NCBI GenBank assembly: GCA_013140985.1
Contig: JABFRU010000070.1
Location: forward strand, 1 to 57,629
Reading direction: 5' to 3'
Source of the DNA: Chitinophagaceae bacterium
GTDB taxonomy: Bacteria; Bacteroidota; Bacteroidia; Chitinophagales; Chitinophagaceae
Length of the DNA stretch: 57,629 nucleotides
The translations under genes were made by a program, and so were the position numbers. This document shows positions 1-9,118 of the stretch, piece by piece (the stretch's first letter is position 1; the number at the start of each line of letters is the position of its first letter). The notes beneath the pieces are model-generated. The model searched no databases, was not told the DNA's origin, and saw only the letters and a program-made list of their open reading frames with translations.

Positions 1-283
1 TACCGCCGGCAGTAATAGAAATAGAAAAATTATTGCCCTGTGTAAAGCCGGATGCCCACTCACCGCCTGTATCGCTGCCCATCAGCATTGTTTCTTTACT
101 TATTGGTAAAGAAACATGCATCACCCTGTTCTCTTCTTCCGGCGAAACTTTTCCATGTTCACCGGGAGGCATATCCTTAAAACGACCAATGTATGGGAAC
201 TCGCCACCGAATACCGATTTATAAAAAGTGAAAGCTTCTTCGCAATTACCATTGAAGGTGAGATAAACATTAACGGTTGCCAT
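1..283 (-). CDS. VOC-family (PhnB/glyoxalase-like) protein, 3' end cut by window
   Basis: The reverse strand from an ATG at 283 reads open to base 1, giving about 94 residues that start MATVNVYLTFNGNCEEAF. This opening beta strand, the NCEEAFTFY helix, the later MPPGEHGKVSP loop and the MLMGSDTG strand are typical of the PhnB subgroup of the vicinal-oxygen-chelate superfamily. Those are small cytoplasmic proteins of about 130-150 residues, so roughly a third is missing. The substrate cannot be told from sequence. The family includes glyoxalase-like enzymes, dioxygenases and antibiotic-binding proteins, and PhnB itself has no settled function. A spacer of about 110 bases and a hairpin separate it from the subtilase terminator. 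Confidence 0.8.
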   Translation of the reverse strand, partial: MATVNVYLTFNGNCEEAFTFYKSVFGGEFPYIGRFKDMPPGEHGKVSPEEENRVMHVSLPISKETMLMGSDTGGEWASGFTQGNNFSISITAGG

Positions 284-395
284 GACTATTTGTTGAAGTG
301 ATAAAATAATTGAAGGATTAAATTAAGGGAATTATTTCATGGGTTGAATTAATTTATGATGAATGAACGCCATTTTCGAAATGAGGCAAAAAAAT

Positions 396-424
396 AAACC
401 GTCCCACCTGGGGCGGGACGGTTT
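396..424 (-). terminator. Rho-independent terminator of the subtilase gene
   Basis: A 10-bp perfect stem (396-405 with 415-424) and a 9-base loop are followed, on the minus strand, by a T-rich run. It lies 20 bases beyond the stop codon of the minus-strand subtilase. Confidence 0.85.
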
Positions 425-444
425 AAAAATAAGTGGTCGTTCTT

Positions 445-3400
445 TTATTGCTTAACAAACTTCATGCTGCTCTCTTTATTGTCATGGTTTACCCGGATCA
501 TATAAATACCAGCGGGTATTTTGCTGATATCTAACCAGGTGCTGGCTGTGCTTGTCAGCGTTTGCATCACTTCTTTTCCGGTAGCATCATATATTTTTAT
601 TTCTGCTTTTGCCTGCAGATCATCAATAGAAATATTCAGCCTGTTATTGGCAGGATTGGGATAAAGAGTCAGTTTATTATCATTGCTGACAACAATATCT
701 TCTTCTATCATTCTTGTTGCTGTACCGGTCTGTACTCTTACTGTATAACAGTTCGTCGCATTCCAGTTGGAACTGTTGGATGGATACACTCTTGCATAAT
801 ACGTACCAGCCGACACTGTCCTGTTGATCGTTTCATTGTTCGTGCCGCTGTTAGTGGATGATTGCAATGTACTGCCACTGCTGTTTTGCAATGCCAAATG
901 ATAATTAGCAGGCAGTGTTTTAAGAGTAAGAGTAATCGTTCCTCCTGTTGTGATAACGAACCTGTAATAATCATTATCATTGGAAGGATTGACAAGGCCT
1001 TTTACATCTGTATTCAGCGGAATGGTTGCAGCGCCGCTTCTGTTACCATTTGTACTTACATCATAAGGACCGGGACAAACCACAACAGCCGTGGTTGCAA
1101 ACTGTGCTGTTTTATAATTACTGCTTCCGCTGCTGCAATTTGATTGCACTCTCCAGTCATATTGAGTAGAGGGAGTTAATCCACTTAGATTAACAGAAAG
1201 CGATGTTGTGCTTGTCGCTGCATTGATCCAGTCAGGTGAAGACGCTTGTTTATAATCGACATTATAACTTGTTGCAGTTGGAGAAGCATTCCAATTCAGT
1301 GTTGCACTCGCCGAACCAATTGATGTTGTACTTAACCCTGCAGGATCAGGACAATTATTAGTACATGTCGCTGTTGATACTGTACGATTGATCGCCACAG
1401 CTCTTTCACTTATGGCTCCTGTTGTACTGTTCTTTGCTCTTATGGTAAACCAAATACTTGCTCCCGGTGTCAATCCTGAAACAATATAAGAAGTACCGGT
1501 TACATCAGCAGCTGCCAGAACATAATCACCGGCTGTTGCATCAAGACGATAAATATCATACTGCGTAGCATTGGCAACAGCGGTCCAGCTGAGATTTACC
1601 TGGCCGGAACAAACACCGGTACTTCCATTTAATCCTGTTACAGTTCCCAGTATTTTAAAATTCGCATCACTCACATCGGTTAATGCTCCGCTGGAAACCC
1701 TGATCAATGCAGTGGATGTATTTGCCCCGGAAGGAACTGTCCATGCAAGTCTTGTTGTTGCTGCAGGAACAGTTGAAGAAATTGCAACCCATGAAGCGCC
1801 GTTATCCAATGAATATTCCACCGTTTGATTACCTGTCACACCTGCATTATCCCATGTAATTGTTTCACTGCTGCCGGGGCTTACATTTTCAGGGCCATTC
1901 GGGTATATCACTTCTATAGAAGGCATTTCTGCAAACCAGGTAAGATAATATTCCTGTGCAGGCCCTGTTGTAATAGCAATACCATCTATTCTTACTATAT
2001 AATCACCGGCCTGTGGATCATCTATCGTTACCTGTTCGATATTGCTGATATTGTCAATTCCTCTTGTTGCATTACTGCCGGGGTTATTCTTATCGAGTTT
2101 CCAGGGCAATGTAGTTGTCGTTCCGTTTATTACTGAGAGATCAAGATTGTTTACAAGAGCTATCGCCGAATTGGCAGCTGCGGCAGGATCATTCCATGAC
2201 AGCATCACTCTTAACCGTGAAGTACCTTCCGGAACAGAAATAATGCGTTCAGTGACTGCGCCGGTTGTAATACTATTTATTTCATACCTGTTCTCTTCCA
2301 ATATTCTTACTGCGGCCAATGCATTGATTCGTCCAAAGCCAAATTTATAATCGGGACCGGGGTTACCAAGATCCCTTGCCGTATTACAAATAGTATTTTT
2401 TATCAGCGAAGATGCAGGCAATGTGTCTCCGTGTAATTGTTTGTATCGCTGCACCAATAAAGCCACTGAACCAGTTATACCCGGCGTTGCCATCGAAGTA
2501 CCGGATATGGTACCATAAGAATTCAACGGAGTATAAGTAGAAAAAACATTTGTTCCCATTGAACTTATTTCCGGTTTCACCCTTCCATCATGCATGGGGC
2601 CAAAGCTGCTGCTGGATGAAATAGTTTCCGTAGTGGTTATATTGGCTACAACGATATTATTTTTTGCTGCCTTACCTGTCCCGGTAATAGTTGTCCATCC
2701 GTTTGCACAGGCTGTTTGCTGGTTACCTGCTGAGTGACAATGCAGGTGATAAGGAAAATTATTCAGGTTGATATCCGTATTTCTTGCCCGGAGTGAGTAC
2801 GCCGAATTAGTTCCGTTCACCCCGCATTGAATAGCTTGCCCATCGTAATAAGAGTGATTACTTGAAATAAGAGTATAGGCCGGGATTGCAACTGACATCT
2901 CGACTTGTACGTCGCCATTATAGTCATACGAATAAATTGTTGCATTCGGTGCCATTCCTTTTGCCAACGGATTGATCAATCCCCTGCCTGCCATCGTTCC
3001 GGATACATGGGTACCATGACTACCGGCTGTTCCGGTTTGAATATTCAGTAAACGCCCGGGAGAAAAATCAAGGTGCTGACTGGCCACCTCATCCCATATA
3101 CTGATATTGATACCATCACCTTTTAAATTCCTGATACCGTCATTCAAAATATTTGACCGGTGAAGACTTCTTCCCAACAAATTCTCCGGCTGGTTGGGCG
3201 GATCAATAAACTCGACCCATTGCACAAACGGTAAAGCAACCAGTTCATCAAGATTTTCCTGCGGTACCATGATGCTGAATGTTCTGAACACAGGTGTTTC
3301 CGCAAGGATCATCGCTCCAAGCTGATCGAGAGAAGCAATGATTTTGCCAGCCGCCATTTTTTCATAGGTAAGCACAGTTACATCAGCATATCCACCCGAC

Positions 3401-3822
3401 CTTTTTGCATGGGCAGGAACATCCTTGTTCACTACTGCAGGCATTGCTTTCTGCAATTCAGTGAAGCGAAATATGCTCCGGACATTGAGAGTTTCTAATA
3501 CAGAAAGATCAGGATCGCTTTTAACAGCAGCAGTATAAGCCAGGTTGGGTATATAATCCAATAGTTCAATACCCGCATTCTTCAAACGAACTTTTGTCGC
3601 TTCATCAGGTAATGAAGAGAATTGGATAGTGACATAATATTTATCCTGGTAAAAGCTCTTGCTGAAGATACCGGCATTAGTAAGCCGGTCAGTATTTTCT
3701 TCCGGAATAAATTTTCCTGAATTGAGATAGATGCCAAAATCTTTTTGTTCCTGCGCCTGCAGCAATGCAGGAAAACAAAGCAAGGCCAATAACCGGGCAA
3801 TACGAGTGTACAGGTGTTTCAT
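445..3822 (-). CDS. Subtilisin-like S8 serine peptidase with Fn3, PPC and T9SS sorting domains
   Basis: Secreted endopeptidase of 1125 residues. A signal peptide ends near ALLQAQ (about residue 24). A prodomain-like region follows to about 215. The S8 catalytic domain spans about 230-500, with triad Asp244 (SIWDE), His272 (SHGTHVSG) and Ser443 (GTSMATPG), and oxyanion Asn367 (SAGNQ). After a jelly-roll-like region come two fibronectin-type-III domains (about 770-960), a pre-peptidase C-terminal domain with the DNDYYRFV signature (about 980-1035), and a T9SS type A sorting domain from LYPNPA to the end. T9SS sorting domains direct export across the outer membrane and surface attachment or release. 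All key catalytic residues are present. The gene appears monocistronic, with its own terminator and the upstream gene's terminator before it. Natural substrate unknown. Confidence 0.95.
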   Translation of the reverse strand: MKHLYTRIARLLALLCFPALLQAQEQKDFGIYLNSGKFIPEENTDRLTNAGIFSKSFYQDKYYVTIQFSSLPDEATKVRLKNAGIELLDYIPNLAYTAAVKSDPDLSVLETLNVRSIFRFTELQKAMPAVVNKDVPAHAKRSGGYADVTVLTYEKMAAGKIIASLDQLGAMILAETPVFRTFSIMVPQENLDELVALPFVQWVEFIDPPNQPENLLGRSLHRSNILNDGIRNLKGDGINISIWDEVASQHLDFSPGRLLNIQTGTAGSHGTHVSGTMAGRGLINPLAKGMAPNATIYSYDYNGDVQVEMSVAIPAYTLISSNHSYYDGQAIQCGVNGTNSAYSLRARNTDINLNNFPYHLHCHSAGNQQTACANGWTTITGTGKAAKNNIVVANITTTETISSSSSFGPMHDGRVKPEISSMGTNVFSTYTPLNSYGTISGTSMATPGITGSVALLVQRYKQLHGDTLPASSLIKNTICNTARDLGNPGPDYKFGFGRINALAAVRILEENRYEINSITTGAVTERIISVPEGTSRLRVMLSWNDPAAAANSAIALVNNLDLSVINGTTTTLPWKLDKNNPGSNATRGIDNISNIEQVTIDDPQAGDYIVRIDGIAITTGPAQEYYLTWFAEMPSIEVIYPNGPENVSPGSSETITWDNAGVTGNQTVEYSLDNGASWVAISSTVPAATTRLAWTVPSGANTSTALIRVSSGALTDVSDANFKILGTVTGLNGSTGVCSGQVNLSWTAVANATQYDIYRLDATAGDYVLAAADVTGTSYIVSGLTPGASIWFTIRAKNSTTGAISERAVAINRTVSTATCTNNCPDPAGLSTTSIGSASATLNWNASPTATSYNVDYKQASSPDWINAATSTTSLSVNLSGLTPSTQYDWRVQSNCSSGSSNYKTAQFATTAVVVCPGPYDVSTNGNRSGAATIPLNTDVKGLVNPSNDNDYYRFVITTGGTITLTLKTLPANYHLALQNSSGSTLQSSTNSGTNNETINRTVSAGTYYARVYPSNSSNWNATNCYTVRVQTGTATRMIEEDIVVSNDNKLTLYPNPANNRLNISIDDLQAKAEIKIYDATGKEVMQTLTSTASTWLDISKIPAGIYMIRVNHDNKESSMKFVKQ

Positions 3823-3877
3823 TGGTATGGATTTAATTGTGAGTAAAACAGGTTGATAGGGATAAGTACAACAAAGA

Positions 3878-3905
3878 ACAGGCCGCTAACTTTTTAGCGG
3901 CCTGT
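3878..3905 (-). terminator. Terminator of the S41-like peptidase gene
   Basis: A 12-bp perfect stem (3878-3889 with 3894-3905) and a CTTT loop lie about 90 bases past the stop of the upstream minus-strand gene. A T-rich segment follows on the minus strand, and a second T run sits on the plus side. Confidence 0.75.
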
Positions 3906-3996
3906 ATTTGTATTTTTTCAGAAACGATTATCGTATTCTACCTATGGGCACCTTACGAAAATTGAAATGCCTTCGGGTTTTTACATGTGATAAAAC

Positions 3997-5688
3997 TTAG
4001 AACCCTTTCTGTGTTTTTATCTGCTTCAGCATATTCCTTGCGTTATCGCCGGTAACACCATTCGGGTCGAGTTCGATTGCTTTATTATAATACTCAATTG
4101 CTTTATCTGTCTTCCCTGCTTTCCAGTTAGCTTCGGCATAACTGTCCCATGCATTGGCTGATTTCGGAAACAGTTTTGTGTTCAGCTCAAATACTGATAA
4201 CGCAGCATCATTCTGTTTTCCATTCAGCAAATTATATCCTGCATCATTGATCTTCGTTTCAAAATTCATGTAGCGGTACTTTGGATCAGCCACCATTTTT
4301 TTAGCCTCGGCTTCCACCTGGTCCAGTTTACCATCTGTAAATAAATTCCGTAAATGGGTCATTGGATCCAGCACATAATCTTTATCATTAAAATTCAAAC
4401 AGGTTTCCAATGCAGGATCTCTATTCGCTTTATACTCTGCAAAACTCATTTCGACGGATAAATGCGGCGCCAGCCAATCCGCATTTTCCCATTGCGGTTT
4501 ATCCTGCCACCAGGCAAATGAAAGAAAAACAGGAATGCCTGTCTTCGGCAGATCGACACGCCGGGTATCACCATAGAAATTTATATTCTCCGATGTCGGT
4601 TCACCCACAAACACGGCATTGGTATAATTGCTGAATTCATTCACCAGGTTTTGACAGGCAGAAAAAGTACGGCGACCTGTTATCACAAATAGTTTTCCTG
4701 TCTTGTTGATCTTTTTACTTTCAACGATGCCGGTAACGACGGGTTTGTTCTTATAATTATTACCGCCCCCATTCAGCCGGACATCGATCACCAACTTCTC
4801 TACTTCATTCTTATCAATAAACTCAAATACCTTTTTATAAAATGCCGCTATTGACTCCTGTGCATCATCCAGCACCTGGCTTTGCCGCACATACACTGTT
4901 TTACTTTCCGGCAGATACTCGTAATAATAATTTTTATCAATGTTCTTTAAATAGTACGGTGTGCTGCTCTGGTCTCTGACACTGACCCAATCCTCTCCCG
5001 GTTTTGCAAAACCATATCTTCTTGGCAATTGAAAACCCTCGATAGCAGTAATGGACTGGTCAAATGTCTTTCCATCTTTTTCAAATGTATAAGTGATAGC
5101 AGGTTTTAATTCTTTGGTGATGCCCTGTGCATGCAATGCCTCCGGTATCGCCATAAAATCCAAACCATAAGCTTTGAAATACTGGTCATTCTCCGCCGGC
5201 ACCAATGGTTTGATAGCTTCCAATACATCTTTCAACGGCTTGCCTTCTACTTTGACCAGTTTAGCGCCGACAATATTCTCATATTTTTTATCTGCCCCTT
5301 CTGCATACATACCATCGCTGAACCAATAAAAGTTTACAGGCGCCACATGAAATTTGAAAGGCATTTGCCTCCAGCCCATGCTGGTATGTCCGTACTTGAA
5401 TAATGAAATGATGCGGGCTATACCGGCGATGCGTTGATTGTCGCTCATGGCAGGCATGGCTTTATACAATTTTTCCACTTCTGCATTGAAGTCATCAACC
5501 GTTACTTTTTTAAATAAAAAAGAATAATCCTTGTGAACGGTTTGCTGAAGAAAACGAAGATCGGATTGCCAGTCAGCGGCAGTTAGTGTACCCGGTGATT
5601 TTGTACTGGCCGGCAAAACAGGATGATCCTGTGACCAGGATGACGCAACAATAATGCTGCATAGCAGTGATAGCAAAATTTTTCTCAT
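3997..5688 (-). CDS. Exported S41-family (tail-specific protease-like) protein with C-terminal TPRs
   Basis: 563 residues with a signal peptide (MRKILLSLL...SSWSQ, cleaved near 19-20). The centre carries S41 features: a beta strand ending LVIDVRLNGGGN (299-310), then GRRTFSACQ with candidate nucleophile Ser343. This follows the C-terminal-processing/tricorn-core layout. The last 80 residues (SANAWDSYAEANWKAG, then KAIEYYNKAIELDPNG) form tetratricopeptide repeats. A canonical PDZ domain is not obvious. The expected role is a periplasmic or surface peptidase, with the TPRs possibly mediating protein contacts. I could not identify the catalytic Lys of the Tsp type, so the active-site class may be the Ser-His type or reduced activity. 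The gene stands alone, bounded by a strong terminator. Confidence 0.85.
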   Translation of the reverse strand: MRKILLSLLCSIIVASSWSQDHPVLPASTKSPGTLTAADWQSDLRFLQQTVHKDYSFLFKKVTVDDFNAEVEKLYKAMPAMSDNQRIAGIARIISLFKYGHTSMGWRQMPFKFHVAPVNFYWFSDGMYAEGADKKYENIVGAKLVKVEGKPLKDVLEAIKPLVPAENDQYFKAYGLDFMAIPEALHAQGITKELKPAITYTFEKDGKTFDQSITAIEGFQLPRRYGFAKPGEDWVSVRDQSSTPYYLKNIDKNYYYEYLPESKTVYVRQSQVLDDAQESIAAFYKKVFEFIDKNEVEKLVIDVRLNGGGNNYKNKPVVTGIVESKKINKTGKLFVITGRRTFSACQNLVNEFSNYTNAVFVGEPTSENINFYGDTRRVDLPKTGIPVFLSFAWWQDKPQWENADWLAPHLSVEMSFAEYKANRDPALETCLNFNDKDYVLDPMTHLRNLFTDGKLDQVEAEAKKMVADPKYRYMNFETKINDAGYNLLNGKQNDAALSVFELNTKLFPKSANAWDSYAEANWKAGKTDKAIEYYNKAIELDPNGVTGDNARNMLKQIKTQKGF

Positions 5689-5877
5689 GGCTTTGAGGTT
5701 TTAAGAAAGTTATGAAAAACAAAAGCTGACCGTTTGTGGTATTTGACAAGCGGTTAAATACTCCTTTGGCGTACCCGACGTTTGACTGGTTAAAAAGTTA
5801 CAGGGTTGCTGCATATTTTTTACTTTCTTAAATTTATAGCCTCATATCAATTTTCAGTTATCCAACCACCAGCTAAT

Positions 5878-7305
5878 ATGAAAAAGATAAACCTTATCCT
5901 TGTTATGGCTATCGCCTGTTTCGCAATGTCCATAACTGCAATGGCCCAATCAAATCCAAAGAACATTCTTTTTATTTTCGATGCTTCCGGCTCGATGTGG
6001 GGCAAATTGGGAAACAGCACCAAAATAGAAGTAGCCAAACAAACAATGGGTACGCTGGTACAAAAACTAAACAGCAATACCAAAGCCGGGTTGATAGCTT
6101 ATGGTCACCGCAATTCCGAATGCAGCGATATTGAAACATTGCAACCGGTAGCCGCATTGGATAAAACAAAATTCACCGCTACTGTAAGGGCATTGAACCC
6201 AAAAGGCAAAACACCCATTGCTAAATCCATACTTCATGCGATCACTTTGATAAAAGCAATGAATGAAGCGGTAACAGTTATACTCGTTACCGACGGTCTC
6301 GAAACCTGCGAAGGCATTGCCTGTGATATCATCCGCAAGGCAAAAGCCGAAGGAATAAAGATCACCCTGCATGTAGTAGGTTTTGGTATTGCAGAGAAAG
6401 ATCTTTCTTCTCTCGAATGTGCCGCACAGGCAGGCGGCGGGCAATATTTTCCTGCTAATAGTGCAGAAGAGTTAGCCACAGCATTGGAACAATCCGTAAA
6501 AGAAGTACCTAAAGGCGATGCGTTTCTTTCTATAAAGACAACGTTAGACAGCAAACTGAAAGATGCTTATATAAAGGTGTACAAGAAAGGGAATCCAAAA
6601 GATGGTTTTGCAGGAAGAACCTATGAGTCCGCAGCAACTAATCCCCGCATTCTGCAATTACCTGCCGGCACGTATGATGTTGAGATACGTCCTGTAGATA
6701 TTGATGGATATGCAACAATAAAATTCTCCGACCTGGTGATACCTGCAGGCGATACAACGAAAAGGGATATTGAATTTAAACAGGGCATTATTGAAACAAA
6801 AATTACCCGCAACGATGCTTTATCCGATGCAACCGTACAGGTATTCTTAACCGGCACTAAAACATCGGTTGCCAATTACCGCACCTATGCAAAAGCAGAA
6901 ACAAATCCTGCTGTATTAAAAGTACCCCCCGGTATATATGATATAGTAATTACTTCGGCGGAGATGAATGGATCGGTTGAAAAAAAATTCATCAGGCAAA
7001 CTGTTGTAGCCGGTGAGAAGATCGCATTGCCACATAATTTTGAATCCGGTGAATTGCTCATCGGCGCTAAGAATGCGCAGGGCTATGTGGATGCAACAGT
7101 TGTCATTCATGATCTGAAGACAAAAAAAGATATTGCCAGCGGCCGCACTTACCAGGCAGCCGGTAGCAATCCAAAGAAATTCATTTTAGTTCCGGGTAAT
7201 TACCGCGTTGATCTTATGCCGGTAAAGCCTTCCGGTCTTGCGAAGAAATCTATAACTGCAGAAGTAACGGTGAATAGTAAAGTGGAGAAGATAGCGGAGT
7301 GGTGA
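5878..7305 (+). CDS. Exported von Willebrand A domain protein with three C-terminal repeats
   Basis: 475 residues from the ATG at 5878. An in-frame start at 5806 would add 24 residues ahead of a good signal peptide (MKKINLILVMAIACFAMS...AMAQ), so the internal ATG is preferred. The VWA domain covers about 27-205 and has an intact metal-ion-dependent adhesion site: Asp35/Ser37/Ser39 in DASGSMW, Thr112 in KTP, and Asp139 in VTDGLE. Residues about 214-475 are three repeats of about 87 residues, each with an RTYxxAxxNP strand followed by a PxGxYxVxI strand, suggesting three beta-sandwich modules. VWA domains bind protein ligands through the metal ion, so this is probably a periplasmic or surface adhesion or assembly protein. 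Partner unknown. Confidence 0.88.
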   Translation: MKKINLILVMAIACFAMSITAMAQSNPKNILFIFDASGSMWGKLGNSTKIEVAKQTMGTLVQKLNSNTKAGLIAYGHRNSECSDIETLQPVAALDKTKFTATVRALNPKGKTPIAKSILHAITLIKAMNEAVTVILVTDGLETCEGIACDIIRKAKAEGIKITLHVVGFGIAEKDLSSLECAAQAGGGQYFPANSAEELATALEQSVKEVPKGDAFLSIKTTLDSKLKDAYIKVYKKGNPKDGFAGRTYESAATNPRILQLPAGTYDVEIRPVDIDGYATIKFSDLVIPAGDTTKRDIEFKQGIIETKITRNDALSDATVQVFLTGTKTSVANYRTYAKAETNPAVLKVPPGIYDIVITSAEMNGSVEKKFIRQTVVAGEKIALPHNFESGELLIGAKNAQGYVDATVVIHDLKTKKDIASGRTYQAAGSNPKKFILVPGNYRVDLMPVKPSGLAKKSITAEVTVNSKVEKIAEW

Positions 7306-7333
7306 TCCATTTATTAAATATGGTACCCCGGTA

Positions 7334-7353
7334 AGCCGGCCAAAAGGCTGGCT
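7334..7353. terminator. Possible hairpin between convergent genes
   Basis: AGCCGGCC and GGCTGGCT pair over 8 bp (one G-U) around an AAAA loop, between the VWA stop (7305) and the convergent FAS1 stop (7389). There is no clear T run on either strand, so termination is only inferred from position. Confidence 0.4.
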
Positions 7354-7388
7354 CAGTATCATCCACGTTATAAAATAGTATTATGCTG

Positions 7389-7793
7389 TTATTGTATCAC
7401 CGTATCAGCGAGGTACATCACACCATTTGATATTTTTGCTTCACGGGGAAGAATGTTAATGCTGCCGATAGTGATCGCACCGTTTTTCTCCTGCACCAGG
7501 AGTTCTTTACCGTTTAATGTGGTTAGTTTATCTCCGTCTTTCAATTCTTTAAAAGAGATCTTTCCGTCCAGTATATGATTGTTGAGAAGATCGGCCAATT
7601 GTGCCCTGTTTTGTGGCTCCAGTAATTTTTCTACTAATCCTTTTTCCAGTTTTTCAAAAGCAAGATCACTGGGTGCAATAAAAGTAAAAGGTCCTGTGCT
7701 GCTGAGCAACTGATCCATATCGGATGCATGTACAGTTTTCTTTAGTGTTCTCAGCGATTTATCTACATTAACTACTTGTGTAAGATTTGACAT
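7389..7793 (-). CDS. Single-domain fasciclin (FAS1) protein without signal peptide
   Basis: 134 residues from the ATG at 7793. A start 12 codons upstream adds a non-conserved leader. The whole protein is one FAS1 domain: TLKKTVHASDMDQLLSSTG, then the H1 box GPFTFIAPSDLAFEKL, the NNHIL helix/strand (H2-like) and the C-terminal GVMYLADTVIQ. FAS1 domains usually mediate extracellular adhesion. No hydrophobic leader or lipobox is present in this protein or its divergent neighbour, so export by the Sec pathway is not supported. It faces another FAS1 gene (8107-8526) across a 313-base shared promoter region. The two are clearly related but distinct in sequence. Confidence 0.9.
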   Translation of the reverse strand: MSNLTQVVNVDKSLRTLKKTVHASDMDQLLSSTGPFTFIAPSDLAFEKLEKGLVEKLLEPQNRAQLADLLNNHILDGKISFKELKDGDKLTTLNGKELLVQEKNGAITIGSINILPREAKISNGVMYLADTVIQ

Positions 7794-7910
7794 GTTGATT
7801 GATTTAGCTGCCGGCAATATTGCCCGCAAGGGTCGAAAGGTAGTCTTAATGGATCAGCTTTGCTGTTAATGTTTCGTGCAAGTAGTGTCTCATTTTGAAA
7901 AATAAAGGCA

Positions 7911-7975
7911 TCCCACAAAGACACAAAAACCACAAAGTGGTTAAGATCAATTGTGTTCTTAGTGTCTTTGTGGGA
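7911..7975. repeat. Intergenic inverted repeat in the divergent FAS1 promoter region
   Basis: Perfect 14-base arms (7911-7924 and 7962-7975) built on CCCACAAAGACAC enclose a 37-base loop that itself repeats CACAAAG and GTGTTCTT-like words. The remaining 7794-8106 spacer shows no gene. Motifs of the CACAAAGACAC type recur in intergenic DNA of many bacteria. The position suggests an interspersed element rather than a specific operator. Confidence 0.7.
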
Positions 7976-8106
7976 AACTAAATTGAAACTGGTACACTGC
8001 CTTCATGCATGTTGTTTCATTGAAGAATGAAATCAGCCAATGCGGATAATAAAGGTTACATTACATGTCCTGCAGATCATTCTGTCTGCAAAAACTCCCC
8101 AATAAG

Positions 8107-8526
8107 ATGGCAACTGTTTTAGAAATTGCGACAGCAGACAAGAATCTTACTGCTATGATGAAAGGGTTAAAAGCCGCAAAGATGGAAGAATCTTTAAGCG
8201 GTATCGGTCCTTTTACCATCCTCGCTCCTGTTAACCTCGCATTCGGAAACCTTACAATACCGGACACTTTTGATAATATGGTAAAACAAAGTAACAGCAA
8301 CAGCAAACTTTCAGACCTGCTGAGCTTCCATGTTATTGCCGGAAGAAAAATGGTAAAGGATTTCCGGGACGGGCAAAAATTACCGACGATCAATGGAAAA
8401 GAACTGACGGTAACGATAGCAGATGGTGTCGTTCGCATCAATGGCGCCCAGATATTGGCCAAAGACAGGCAGGGTTTCAATGGAGTTGTCCATACCATCA
8501 ACATGGTCAACCTGCCGGCAGAATAA
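8107..8526 (+). CDS. Single-domain fasciclin (FAS1) protein without signal peptide
   Basis: 139 residues from the ATG at 8107. An in-frame start at 8065 would add 14 residues that do not resemble a signal peptide. FAS1 hallmarks are KGLKAAKMEESLSGIGPFT, ILAPVNLAFGNL (H1 box; Val-Asn replaces the usual Ser/Thr-Asp), LLSFHVIAGR (H2 region) and GVVHTINMVNLP at the C-terminus. It is divergent from the FAS1 gene at 7389-7793 and followed 19 bases later by an unknown gene, so the plus-strand genes up to 9712 may be one transcript. Lack of an export signal makes an intracellular role or a non-classical route more likely than adhesion. Confident as to fold, not role. Confidence 0.9.
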   Translation: MATVLEIATADKNLTAMMKGLKAAKMEESLSGIGPFTILAPVNLAFGNLTIPDTFDNMVKQSNSNSKLSDLLSFHVIAGRKMVKDFRDGQKLPTINGKELTVTIADGVVRINGAQILAKDRQGFNGVVHTINMVNLPAE

Positions 8527-8545
8527 GTTTGCTAAAAAAAACTCA

Positions 8546-9094
8546 ATGATAAAAGATACCGTTATCCAGTTTGTTTGCTTTGCAACAAAACTTGAACCCG
8601 ATCAATTCATAAGCGAATGGGATTCTTTTGCAAAAAAAATCAGGTATAAAAAACAAGAACCGGTGTTGCTGGAACTGGCTGCTGATATAAAAAATAAATA
8701 CAGGTATATATCGCAACATGAATGCCCCGGCGGGGATTTTCATTTTTCTTTTATGATCAAAAGCAGGTCGGAAAGCCTTCCTGAACATCATGTGCGGGTG
8801 GTGCAGGTGGGTGGTTATAAACTACTGCCTGCGAAAAAAAAGCATAGAGAAGAAGATGACGATGTCAAACTGCTCGCCTTTCTAAGCCACAGCGAAAATG
8901 ATATTGACTTTTATCGCCAGTTGTCATTATTCAATCACCTCGATATTTACGAGGCCTATTACGAAAGTTGCACCTATGGTCATATACTCGAATTCTATAT
9001 AGCCGAAGCCAATGCCGGCGAACTGCTGCTTCAACTGCAGCAAAGACATGGTGTGGACGCAGCTATTTATAAGGAATGTGCGGTGACAGCGTAA
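8546..9094 (+). CDS. Unrecognised 182-residue soluble protein
   Basis: Start chosen at the ATG at 8546 (MIKDTVIQFVCFATK), just past the FAS1 stop. An upstream in-frame start would overlap the FAS1 gene in another frame. The protein is mixed alpha/beta, has no signal peptide or membrane segment, and has a charged centre with KKKHREEDDD. Visible segments include YRYISQHECPGGDFHF (about 53-68) and a Tyr-rich IYEAYYESCTYGHILEFYIAE (about 134-154). I do not recognise a family. It sits between a FAS1 gene (19 bases before) and a 2OG-Fe(II) oxygenase (24 bases after), which suggests co-expression. Coding is supported by codon structure and tight packing. Confidence 0.75.
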   Translation: MIKDTVIQFVCFATKLEPDQFISEWDSFAKKIRYKKQEPVLLELAADIKNKYRYISQHECPGGDFHFSFMIKSRSESLPEHHVRVVQVGGYKLLPAKKKHREEDDDVKLLAFLSHSENDIDFYRQLSLFNHLDIYEAYYESCTYGHILEFYIAEANAGELLLQLQQRHGVDAAIYKECAVTA

Positions 9095-9118
9095 CCCTGC
9101 TGTCTTATCAACAAGATC

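Noticed and set aside
5806-5877. Start of the VWA gene at 5806
   Set aside because: It would place 24 extra residues before a complete signal peptide. The ATG at 5878 gives a standard export signal.
8061-8510. 149-codon open frame on the minus strand
   Set aside because: It is opposite the FAS1 gene, which has clear H1 and H2 boxes.
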